Source of the DNA: Candidatus Woesearchaeota archaeon UBA119 | GTDB taxonomy: Archaea > Nanobdellota > Nanobdellia > Woesearchaeales > UBA119 | Direction: 5' to 3' | Length of the DNA: 7,758 bases | NCBI GenBank assembly: GCA_002505945.1 | Contig: DAWM01000053.1 | Span: 1 to 7,758, forward strand | Translations under genes and position numbers: made by a program | Shown here: piece by piece, positions 1 through 5,560 of the stretch | Position numbering within the stretch: position 1 is the first letter of the stretch | How the letters are laid out: each line of letters begins with the position of its first letter | The notes under the pieces: model-generated | What the model saw: the letters and a program-made list of their open reading frames with translations, nothing else | The model's database searches: none | Told to the model about the DNA's origin: nothing

Positions 1-9
1 ATCTTATTT

Positions 10-63
10 AAAAGACGGGGCTAAAACTAACACTTTTAAGTGATAGATAAAGCCTCGTCTTTT
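10..63 (+). other. Long stem-loop 1 (structured RNA or terminator-like hairpin)
   Basis: Bases 10-22 pair with 51-63 in a 13-base-pair stem containing one G-U wobble. Inside is an 8/8 internal loop (23-30 and 43-50) and a short upper stem CACT/AGTG (31-34/39-42) closed by a TTTA loop. The 3' arm runs into T60-T64, so on the + strand it resembles a hairpin terminator; the A-rich 5' arm makes it nearly symmetric for the other strand. Whether it is the end of a gene outside the window or part of an RNA gene cannot be told from the sequence. Confidence 0.5.
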
Positions 64-70
64 TAATCCC

Positions 71-126
71 AAAAATACCTCTAGTGAAAACCAGCACCTT
101 TAGGTGCTGAATACAGAGGAATTTTT
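71..126 (+). other. Long stem-loop 2 (structured RNA candidate)
   Basis: Bases 71-76 pair with 121-126 and 78-82 with 115-119, separated by an A-A mismatch. An internal loop (83-91 against 110-114) is followed by a perfect 7-base-pair upper stem CAGCACC/GGTGCTG (92-98/103-109) with a TTTA tetraloop. The plan (A/T-rich base, lower stem, internal loop, upper stem with TTTA) repeats that of the hairpin just upstream. The internal loop recalls a guide-RNA pocket, but I see no clear kink-turn or ACA box at the usual distance, so no RNA family is assigned. Confidence 0.5.
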
Positions 127-142
127 GTTATCGACGATGACA

Positions 143-176
143 CTGCAGAGGTTGTCCCTTAAGGGGTGCCGTGCAG
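143..176 (+). other. Stem-loop 3 upstream of tRNA-Arg
   Basis: CTGCA (143-147) pairs with TGCAG (172-176). Inside, GG (150-151) can pair with CC (169-170), and CCC/GGG (156-158/163-165) closes a TTAA loop with G-U wobbles between. It is weaker than the two hairpins before it. It sits between them and the tRNA-Arg promoter, so it could be the last element of the same RNA or of a leader. Confidence 0.35.
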
Positions 177-219
177 ACGCCGAACACAATCAAGTTGACT
201 TAACTTTCTTTGAGAAAAC

Positions 220-227
220 TTTTTAAA
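220..227 (+). promoter_or_regulatory. Archaeal TATA box of tRNA-Arg
   Basis: TTTTTAAA, preceded by the purine-rich stretch GAGAAAAC (212-219) that fits a TFB recognition element. Its centre is about 28 bases before the tRNA 5' end at 252, the expected archaeal spacing. Confidence 0.65.
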
Positions 228-251
228 GCTTTTATCTTTGCTCCTTCCTAT

Positions 252-326
252 GGACCAGTAGCCTAGTCTGGATAAGGCATCGGCCTTCTAAGCCGAGGAT
301 CGGGGGTTCAAATCCCTCCTGGCCCA
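252..326 (+). tRNA. tRNA-Arg (anticodon UCU)
   Basis: Complete cloverleaf without intron. Acceptor 252-258 pairs with 319-325, with one A-C mismatch at pair 3-70 (A254/C323). The D stem is GCCT/AGGC (261-264/275-278). The anticodon stem 280-284/292-296 encloses the loop CTTCTAA, giving anticodon TCT at 287-289, which reads AGA and AGG. The variable loop has 5 bases, the T stem is 302-306/314-318 and the T loop is TTCAAAT. A326 is the discriminator; CCA is not encoded. Its last 19 bases are antisense to the end of the rhomboid gene, and no T-run follows it. Confidence 0.95.
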
Positions 327-1171
327 TTCATAGTTTGTATAAAGCCGGAAATCAATTCTTTTACAGGCCCAATCCCCTGAATAATTACAAATATGATTGT
401 GCCCACTACCAAGAATACCAGATTAACTATCAATCCATTTCTAAGCTTCTTCTTATCCTCAGAAGATAGCAAAGCACCTATCAAAGCAATAGAGAAGAAT
501 CCTGCCAAGTGAGCAATATACCCAATATTAGAACTAGCATAGTTTGGCAAGTTTGCTAGGTTAGAGGCCAGCACAGCCCAGCCAATAAGAAACATAGGCA
601 AGGGAATGAAAAACAGGAATGTAATGTAAAGAGGAGCCAACAACATCGCGATTGAGACAAGCCCCATTATTGCTCCTGAAGCGCCTATCGCTCCTGCTTC
701 AATCCCTAAATATATAGAAAGAAGAGAATCAATTGTTCCAGATATAATCAATGCAAGGAAATAAACCAGTAATGTTTTCTTGCGTCCCAACTTCTTCTCC
801 ACAACCCTGCCCACTAAAAGCAGAAAAAGCATATTCGCCAAGAGGTGCCCAATGTTTCCATGGAGAAACCCGGAAGTAATAACAGTATAAAACCGCATTC
901 CCAGAATATCCTTTGGGTATTTAACAAACAAATCCAATGCCCCTGGCTTTGTTAATAGCAGTATTACCTGCCCAATATAAGCCAATATGTTTGCAATAAT
1001 TAAAGCAAATATTGTTTTGGCAGAAGTAAGGAAATCAAGTATCTCCTTCAAAGGCGAAAGCTTCTTTACTAATTTCCACTGCCCTAATAAAAAAAGCAAT
1101 AAAGTCAATGGAAGCGCAATAATCTTCAAGAATAACTTTAACTGAAACCTAATCTCAGATTTAATCTCCAT
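308..1171 (-). CDS. Rhomboid family intramembrane serine protease
   Basis: A 287-residue polytopic membrane protein with the rhomboid fold. The oxyanion-side motif HGNIGHLLANMLFL gives H109 and N113, matching the conserved His and Asn of bacterial GlpG. The catalytic Ser lies in GASGAIMG (S165) and the catalytic His in AHLAGFF (H221), so the active site is complete. Hydrophobic segments lie near 12-30, 53-73, 96-121, 132-156, 165-190, 192-206, 219-235 and 247-267. The extra N-terminal segment and the C-terminal one go beyond the six-helix core. I chose ATG at 1171, which overlaps the end of the upstream small gene by 11 bases; the only longer option starts with TTG at 1216 and lacks a good ribosome site. 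The gene is last in the minus-strand operon, and its stop codon lies in the T loop of the convergent tRNA-Arg. The substrate is unknown; the anchored protein two genes upstream is a candidate only by position. Confidence 0.93.
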   Translation of the reverse strand: MEIKSEIRFQLKLFLKIIALPLTLLLFLLGQWKLVKKLSPLKEILDFLTSAKTIFALIIANILAYIGQVILLLTKPGALDLFVKYPKDILGMRFYTVITSGFLHGNIGHLLANMLFLLLVGRVVEKKLGRKKTLLVYFLALIISGTIDSLLSIYLGIEAGAIGASGAIMGLVSIAMLLAPLYITFLFFIPLPMFLIGWAVLASNLANLPNYASSNIGYIAHLAGFFSIALIGALLSSEDKKKLRNGLIVNLVFLVVGTIIFVIIQGIGPVKELISGFIQTMNGPGGI

Positions 1172-1394
1172 TTTTCTTATTTGAGAAATTGAGATTTCGA
1201 GTAAAAGGTTCAACAATCTTCTCTCTTACTTTCTTAAGCCATTCCTCAAGAATAAGAACTACCTCAGGCATAGGAAGCTTGTCAGCCCTTGTCTTCAAAA
1301 GAATCTGCACCTTTCCAGTTTTTTTGTTAGTCCTTCTTATAATCATAAGGGCGAATCTCTCTTCTTTGACCTCATTTTCCGGTGCATCCTCCAT
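1161..1394 (-). CDS. Small protein of unknown function (77 aa)
   Basis: I do not recognise this protein. Its start is well defined: ATG at 1394 overlaps the upstream stop in the sequence TGATG, and a strong Shine-Dalgarno GGAGGTGA lies 7 bases before it. Another ATG two codons earlier (1400) is too close to that site. The 77 residues begin acidic (MEDAPENEVKEE), then suggest two strands, FALMIIRRT (about 14-22) and KVQILLKTR (about 28-36), joined by the turn NKKTG, followed by an amphipathic helix from about 41 to 66 with VVLILEEWLKKV. The tail is polar and basic. No signal peptide, membrane segment or cysteine is present, so it is probably cytoplasmic. It sits between the anchored sequon-rich protein and the rhomboid protease and overlaps both genes, so it is made in step with them. 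An opposite-strand open frame here is its shadow. Confidence 0.8.
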   Translation of the reverse strand: MEDAPENEVKEERFALMIIRRTNKKTGKVQILLKTRADKLPMPEVVLILEEWLKKVREKIVEPFTRNLNFSNKKNGD

Positions 1395-2206
1395 CAGCAT
1401 TTCACCTCCTCTGATCTGACCTTGGTTTCATTATAATATTCAATCTCCTCGATTGTTCTAGTAATGTTCTTATAACATCCCTCTACCTTCTTTCTCTCTA
1501 GGAATGCTTCATTATCAACCATCACATTGTCACCAACGAACCTTGAAGAAATATACTCCTCAATAAATACCTGCTCGCATTCCTCTTTTGGCAGAATTCT
1601 TACTAATTCTACAGAATAATCCTTGTTCATGTCTTTCTCAGTGAACCATTTATACCTTAAAGGAGTCACAGACTGCCTGAGCAAAGGCTTAACTAATGTT
1701 ACTGGCTCTTCCTTCACAGATTCATTCTTTCCAAGCAGATTCTTTCTAAGAAACTCAAGCTTAATCTCAACACATAAAGACACATCTTCCTCATTTAAAA
1801 TCTCTACATCCTTCATATAATACAGATTCTTTACAGTTCCATTGAAAACCACATCATTCCATCCCCTGCTTACTGTGTTTAGATAGATAGCGTAATCTTC
1901 AGGTCGGCAGCTAAGGTTGGTAATCTCTCTTTCTACTGTCCTATTAAGCGTCACATTATATTTTACATTCTGATAGCACTTCTTCTCTTCTTTTTCAACT
2001 GTCTCATCTTCTTTTTCAGGCTTAGCCCAATCCTTGCTTTCATCCTCTTCTTGATTTAAGGAAGAGTCTGTGAGGTTATACTCTCTTTTAATATCCAAGG
2101 CGCTCTTAATAGAAACAACCATAATCAGCACTACCGCTACCCCTAAAACAAGTAAGATTCCCTTCATTCCATTGCTCATTCCTTTTCTCATCAGACCGAC
2201 CCTCAT
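1394..2206 (-). CDS. Signal-anchored extracytoplasmic protein, rich in Cys and N-glycosylation sequons
   Basis: I do not recognise a named family. The 270 residues begin with a basic stretch (R2, R7, K8, K15) and one hydrophobic segment at about 16-33, which predicts an N-in, C-out membrane anchor. An acidic, low-complexity linker follows (about 50-76). The outer domain has six Cys (77, 100, 145, 210, 244, 270) and the protein has eight N-x-S/T sequons (N44, N84, N88, N97, N122, N161, N247, N259), a pattern expected of an archaeal surface glycoprotein. The two ends of the outer domain resemble each other: CYQN at 77 and CYKN at 244 each start a Cys-bounded stretch of 24 to 27 residues containing RT(V/I)E; the last residue is Cys. 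ATG at 2206 is 18 bases after the AMP phosphorylase stop; ATGs at codons 6, 10 and 14 are also possible. It is followed by the 77-aa gene with a TGATG overlap. Confidence 0.8.
   Translation of the reverse strand: MRVGLMRKGMSNGMKGILLVLGVAVVLIMVVSIKSALDIKREYNLTDSSLNQEEDESKDWAKPEKEDETVEKEEKKCYQNVKYNVTLNRTVEREITNLSCRPEDYAIYLNTVSRGWNDVVFNGTVKNLYYMKDVEILNEEDVSLCVEIKLEFLRKNLLGKNESVKEEPVTLVKPLLRQSVTPLRYKWFTEKDMNKDYSVELVRILPKEECEQVFIEEYISSRFVGDNVMVDNEAFLERKKVEGCYKNITRTIEEIEYYNETKVRSEEVKC
1395..1404 (-). promoter_or_regulatory. Strong Shine-Dalgarno deciding the start of the 77-aa gene
   Basis: AGGAGGTGA on the minus strand, inside the last codons of the upstream gene. It is the best ribosome site in the window. 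It fixes the downstream start at ATG 1394 rather than ATG 1400, which lies only one or two bases from it. Confidence 0.7.
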
Positions 2207-2224
2207 CCTTTAGTTCTTAGCCCC

Positions 2225-3712
2225 TTATTTAATAATATAAGGGTTATTCTGCTTTATATATTTTATTGCCTTTTGCAGTTTTTTCCTACTCTCAGCATAC
2301 AATTCAAAAACAACTTGATTCTTTCTAACCTTCTCCATCCTTAGTTTTTTCAGATAAATTCCAGCCTTTTTGTCCTTAGGAGCCCCGGCAATCTTTGCCG
2401 CTTGAGCAATCAAGTCATTCCTTATCAACCTAATCTTCCCGTCTTTCTCGGCTCTAAATCTGGTTCTAAATTTACCTATAAGGATATCAGAGGAATTACT
2501 TACCTTTGCCCCCTGAGCCTTCAGAATCTCCCAGAATTTTCTGTTTGCTCTACCATCCTGCATAAGCTTTTTAGCCTCTTTATATCCCTCTCCTTTCTTA
2601 GCCTTCTTGGCGAGCTCTAAAAGCCTTCCAGCAAGCCTTAATCCTTTTTCCCTTAAATCTCTCGGAGCTTCAGGATGCCCTTCAAATATTCTGAGCACAT
2701 CTCTTGCTTCCAGCGCAGGCCCTATACCCCTTCCAATAGGCCCCAAAGCCTTTGTAAAGACAACCTCTGTTTCCAGCCCAATCCTTTTACTGATGCTATT
2801 AAAAAGTCTTTTGAGTCTTTCCCCCTCTTTTCTATTCTTTATCTTAGCATACCTACCAATAGGTATGTCAATAAGCACAATATTGCCTGAAACAGATTTC
2901 TTCTTGGCCAATACACTAGCAACCATCTGCTCCAACGAATCAATGTTCATAGGATGTTCAATCCTTATAATCTCATCATCAGCAGGAGCAAGTGAAACAG
3001 TTCCTCCCCAAATCATACATCCCTTAGTTTGATTAACAATCCTCAGAATATCATTCTTGCTTATTTCAACATTACATAAAACCTCCAATACATCTGCAGT
3101 TCCAGCAGGACTAGTAATGCTTCTTGAAGATGATTTTGGAATAGTAAGCCCAGCAGCAGCCGCAATAGCCACAATAATAGGCGTAGTCCGATTTCCAGCC
3201 ACCCCTCCAATACAATGTTTGTCTACAACCTTTTTTGCATTGAACCTAAGAATATCCCCTGTCTGATACATCGCTTCAGTCAAAAAGGCAGTTTCATCTA
3301 ATGAAAGCCCGTTCACATAAGAACTAGCCACAAAGTAAGTAATCTCAATTGTTGAAAGACTATTATCCACAATTCCTTCTATGATAGCTTGAATCTTCTT
3401 CTTAGAAAGCCTTTCTCCGTTAAGCTTTTCTCTAATATAATTTACAGCATCCGGAGCAGTTGAAGCCTCCACCTCTACCTCAGATTTATTCTTTCCCTTT
3501 AACGCCGAAACAGCCTCATAATTCAGCCCAATCTCACCCTCCTTAATATATGAGAGGCTTTCATCAACAGTAGCAATAATACAATTTTTCTTTTTTTTAA
3601 CAAGAATCCTATCTCCCCGATGAGTATTAAGCTTTCCAGCATCTTTAGTATTAAGAATTCCAACGATTGCATTCCCAGTAGACCAGTCTAACCTCTTAAT
3701 CTTCAGTTTCAA
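2225..3712 (-). CDS. deoA: AMP phosphorylase (archaeal thymidine phosphorylase-like)
   Basis: Phosphorolysis of AMP (and CMP/UMP in the family) to the base and ribose 1,5-bisphosphate; in archaea this feeds the AMP pathway with ribose-bisphosphate isomerase and form III RuBisCO (family knowledge). Counted from the TTG start, the 495 residues show the N-terminal domain typical of archaeal AMP phosphorylases (about 1-85), the phosphate-binding motif KHCIGGVAGNRTT (165-177), KSSSRSITSPAGTADV (193-208), WGG (235-237) and LAPADD (241-246), and the C-terminal domain with AGAPKDKKAGIYL. Length matches the roughly 500-residue family. I prefer TTG at 3712 because MKLKIKRLDWSTG then aligns with the usual family N-terminus and GAGGTG lies 6 bases upstream; ATG at 3754 would add 14 residues without a family counterpart. 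It follows the permease by 58 bases. The pathway partners are not in the window. Confidence 0.93.
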   Translation of the reverse strand: MKLKIKRLDWSTGNAIVGILNTKDAGKLNTHRGDRILVKKKKNCIIATVDESLSYIKEGEIGLNYEAVSALKGKNKSEVEVEASTAPDAVNYIREKLNGERLSKKKIQAIIEGIVDNSLSTIEITYFVASSYVNGLSLDETAFLTEAMYQTGDILRFNAKKVVDKHCIGGVAGNRTTPIIVAIAAAAGLTIPKSSSRSITSPAGTADVLEVLCNVEISKNDILRIVNQTKGCMIWGGTVSLAPADDEIIRIEHPMNIDSLEQMVASVLAKKKSVSGNIVLIDIPIGRYAKIKNRKEGERLKRLFNSISKRIGLETEVVFTKALGPIGRGIGPALEARDVLRIFEGHPEAPRDLREKGLRLAGRLLELAKKAKKGEGYKEAKKLMQDGRANRKFWEILKAQGAKVSNSSDILIGKFRTRFRAEKDGKIRLIRNDLIAQAAKIAGAPKDKKAGIYLKKLRMEKVRKNQVVFELYAESRKKLQKAIKYIKQNNPYIIK

Positions 3713-3718
3713 TTGCTC

Positions 3719-3724
3719 CACCTC
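3719..3724 (-). promoter_or_regulatory. Shine-Dalgarno supporting a TTG start for AMP phosphorylase
   Basis: GAGGTG on the minus strand, 6 bases before TTG 3712. It would lie inside the coding region if ATG 3754 were the start, so it argues for the shorter protein. Confidence 0.6.
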
Positions 3725-3770
3725 TCTTTTGTATACAAAGTTAAGCCGATGCATCCCTTATGATCCTTCT

Positions 3771-4859
3771 TTAATCTTTATGGTATTCTTTCCTGTATAT
3801 CTGGATAACATTCAGCAAAGAACTGATTATAATTGGTCCTATAAAAATTCCAATGAACCCAAAAGCATGAAGACCTCCGAATACTGAAATCAAAACCACA
3901 ACAGGATGTAGGTTTGCTCTTTGGCTGACAAGCTTAGGTCTTATGAATTCATCTATATTCGCGACTGCAACTGCTCCCCAAATCATAATATAAACACCAT
4001 ACCAAATTGGTCCCATTGTATCTGCTGCTAGACCTTTAACAATATTAACTAAGCCAAGAGGAATCCAAACCAACCCAGTTCCAACGATTGGAATAAGTGA
4101 AGCAATAGCCATTAAAATACCCCAAATAATAAATCCAGGATTAGAAATACCGAAAATCTTGGCTCCTATAAATATCCCTATGCTCCCAGTAATACCCTGA
4201 ACAAGTGAAACAATTATCTGCCCGAACAATACTGAATTGGCTGTTCTTTTTAGTTCTTTTATCATTTCATTCTTATGTTTCCTATTTAACGGAACAATTT
4301 TCTTAAGAGTGTCAGAAATCTTGTCTCCGTCAATCAGCATGAAGAATGTAATAAATAGTATGAATATCATAGAGAGTATAAAATTCGGAATTGCAATAAT
4401 TATGTCCTTTACATTCCCAACTAAGCCATTTAGAGTTTCTACAACTTGCTCGTTTATGGTTTTGGTCATCTCAGGTCTTGAAGTAAAGAAGGAGATTACT
4501 CTCTCTTTTATTGTACAGTTAGTAACAGAACATTCAATAGGTTCGGTTGTTCTTATCTCATTTAGCAAAGAACTTGTACCCTGATATACATCAATAACCT
4601 CTTTGGCCAGGGAATTGACTAAAACAGTGAATAAAAGCCCGCTGCCAACCAAAATAATCGCTATAACAATTATAGAGGCAAGAGCTTTAAATCGAACCCA
4701 TTCCTTTAGCTTCTTATAGACAGGATAGAAAATATAGCTTAACAGAGCAGCAGAAACCAAGATCTTTATCATAGATTTTATTGTGAAGAAGGAAAGCACA
4801 AAAAGCCCTGTAACAAGAAGAATTATAATCCAACTATTTATCTGCTTTTTGGATGTCAT
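3771..4859 (-). CDS. AI-2E/PerM family (UPF0118) membrane permease
   Basis: A 362-residue integral membrane protein of the AI-2E transporter (PerM) family. Two or three helices lie at the N-terminus (about 10-46 and 59-83), then a soluble section (about 84-150) and five helices from about 155 to 352. The family signature is at the C-terminal end: RPKLVSQRANLHPVVVLIS (307-325), then GGLHAFGFIGIFIGP (328-342). Family members have been linked to autoinducer-2 export or Na+/H+ exchange, but the substrate cannot be inferred here. The outer loop carries the pair C110 and C115 and an N-C-T sequon at N114. It is the first gene of the minus-strand operon, with AMP phosphorylase next; no functional link between the two is evident. 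No Shine-Dalgarno precedes the ATG. Confidence 0.9.
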   Translation of the reverse strand: MTSKKQINSWIIILLVTGLFVLSFFTIKSMIKILVSAALLSYIFYPVYKKLKEWVRFKALASIIVIAIILVGSGLLFTVLVNSLAKEVIDVYQGTSSLLNEIRTTEPIECSVTNCTIKERVISFFTSRPEMTKTINEQVVETLNGLVGNVKDIIIAIPNFILSMIFILFITFFMLIDGDKISDTLKKIVPLNRKHKNEMIKELKRTANSVLFGQIIVSLVQGITGSIGIFIGAKIFGISNPGFIIWGILMAIASLIPIVGTGLVWIPLGLVNIVKGLAADTMGPIWYGVYIMIWGAVAVANIDEFIRPKLVSQRANLHPVVVLISVFGGLHAFGFIGIFIGPIIISSLLNVIQIYRKEYHKD

Positions 4860-4902
4860 TTTAATATATTCTTAATTAATATAATCAACAAGTTAGGAAT
4901 AC

Positions 4903-4911
4903 TTTAAAAAT
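4903..4911 (-). promoter_or_regulatory. Probable TATA box for the minus-strand operon
   Basis: TTTTTAAAG on the minus strand, about 45 bases before the ATG at 4859. Transcription would begin near 4880, giving a leader of about 20 bases with no Shine-Dalgarno. A second AT-rich candidate (ATTATATT, 4878-4885) is closer than usual to the ATG. Confidence 0.4.
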
Positions 4912-4967
4912 ATTTTGTTTTACCATTAATCCGCATCTACTTTTCTTTTTATCTGCTTTTAACAAAG

Positions 4968-4973
4968 AAAAAA
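4968..4973 (-). terminator. Oligo-T terminator after tRNA-Val
   Basis: Six T on the minus strand directly after the encoded CCA end. T-runs of this kind end archaeal transcription; the sequence then continues C-T-T-T-G. Confidence 0.55.
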
Positions 4974-5050
4974 TGGTGGGCCCGTCCAGATTTGAACTGG
5001 AGACCTTCCGCGAGTCAGGCGGATGTCATAGCCATCTAGACCACGGGCCC
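4974..5050 (-). tRNA. tRNA-Val (anticodon GAC), CCA encoded
   Basis: Read on the minus strand from 5050. The acceptor GGGCCCG/CGGGCCC is a perfect 7 pairs. The D arm is GTCT...TGAC, with three pairs and a T13-T22 mismatch as in other archaeal tRNA-Val. The anticodon stem is TCCGC/GCGGA with loop CTGACTC and anticodon GAC at 5014-5016. The variable loop is AGGTC, the T stem TCCAG/CTGGA and the T loop TTCAAAT. The discriminator is A (4977) and the gene itself encodes CCA (4974-4976), unlike the tRNA-Arg in this window. Position 37 is U, where a purine is almost universal. No intron. Confidence 0.93.
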
Positions 5051-5069
5051 ACTTATTTTCTAGAAACTC

Positions 5070-5078
5070 TTTTTAGAG
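5070..5078 (-). promoter_or_regulatory. Possible TATA box for tRNA-Val
   Basis: CTCTAAAAA on the minus strand, its centre about 23 bases before the tRNA 5' end. Spacing is slightly short. A second candidate, the ATATAAAG-type stretch near 5091-5100, would give a transcript with a leader of about 20 bases to be removed by RNase P. Confidence 0.35.
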
Positions 5079-5172
5079 GTTCTCCTTTTCTTTATATTTT
5101 TTTCCATAATCTTTTGCTAGAAAACTGCTATTTGTTGTTTTTTTGTATATTTTACATTCTTGCATCAGAAAG

Positions 5173-5180
5173 TTTTTAAT
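5173..5180 (+). promoter_or_regulatory. TATA box giving a leaderless transcript for the CARF-like gene
   Basis: TTTTTAAT preceded by the purine-rich CAGAAAG (5166-5172), which fits a TFB element. The centre lies about 28 bases before ATG 5204, so transcription should begin at or within a few bases of the start codon. Confidence 0.6.
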
Positions 5181-5203
5181 ACTCTTCTCCCTTATTCCAA
5201 AAT

Positions 5204-5560
5204 ATGGCTAAATTAGTGGCGATTGCTTCATTTGGTAAGGGCACGTGGGCTCATCTTATTAAGCTCTGTGAAGCTGAGGAATGGGAGAAGATATACATAA
5301 TCACTGATGAATTTGGAATTAATCGTTTCCCTAAGAAAGAGAATGTTGAGTTCATCAAGGTAGATTTTCGGACAGATTTTGAAGAGATAAAAGATAAAGT
5401 CTTGTTAGCTTTGAAAGGAAAGATTGATGATTGGGATGTTGGTTTGAATATAATGTCTGGAGATGGAAAGTCGCATATGGCAGTTCTTTCAGCTCTTCTT
5501 GGTTTGGGATTAGGCATCAGGTTGGTTTATGTAGAAGATGATAAGCTAAAGGAATTATAA
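5204..5560 (+). CDS. Small stand-alone CARF-like Rossmann-fold protein (118 aa)
   Basis: A 118-residue soluble protein with an alternating strand-helix pattern: strand KLVAIASFGKGTW (3-15), helix 15-26, strand KIYIITDEFG (29-38), strand VEFIKVD (48-54), helix 57-71, strand and loop DVGLNIMSGDGKSHM (78-92), helix to about 103, and strand IRLVYVEDD (105-113). The order, the early FGKGT loop, and the late strand-GDGKSHM-helix-strand unit resemble CARF domains, whose late motif is G-G-T-K-x-M. In CRISPR systems such domains bind cyclic oligoadenylate. No effector domain (nuclease, HTH, HEPN) is attached and no cas gene is in the window, so a signalling role is inference. No Shine-Dalgarno precedes the ATG, which fits the leaderless promoter. 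It precedes the ribonucleotide reductase gene by 162 bases and has its own promoter. A related Rossmann family remains possible. Confidence 0.8.
   Translation: MAKLVAIASFGKGTWAHLIKLCEAEEWEKIYIITDEFGINRFPKKENVEFIKVDFRTDFEEIKDKVLLALKGKIDDWDVGLNIMSGDGKSHMAVLSALLGLGLGIRLVYVEDDKLKEL

Noticed and set aside
89..163. A + strand frame without start codon reading ...RGIFVIDDDTAEVVP then stop, resembling a protein C-terminus
   Set aside because: A TGA lies just upstream at about 86-88, no start exists, and the frame follows the arms of stem-loop 2. A pseudogene remnant cannot be excluded but has no other support.
177..206. Similarity of CCGAACACAATCAAGTTGACTTAAC to the 5S rRNA segment with CCGAAC and AAGTTAAG
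   Set aside because: The match is short and gapped, and the flanking 5S helices and conserved loops are absent.
190..206. Small palindromes TCAAGTTGA and AAGTT/AACTT before the tRNA-Arg promoter
   Set aside because: Too short to separate from chance in this base composition, and tRNA genes are seldom operator-controlled.
137..226. A 29-codon + strand frame beginning at ATG 137 and ending in the tRNA-Arg TATA box
   Set aside because: It has no ribosome site or promoter at a fitting distance, its start and body coincide with stem-loop 3, and its stop falls in the TATA box. The composition is not recognisable.
2607..3032. Long + strand open frames antisense to AMP phosphorylase, and similar ones antisense to the permease, ribonucleotide reductase and small genes
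   Set aside because: They mirror the codon structure of clearly recognised genes, have no ribosome sites, and their translations show low-complexity Ser/Leu/Pro sequence.
4973..5179. A 68-codon + strand frame starting MVGPSRFELETFRE
   Set aside because: This is the well-known false frame produced by reading the antisense of a tRNA; the tRNA-Val explains the sequence.
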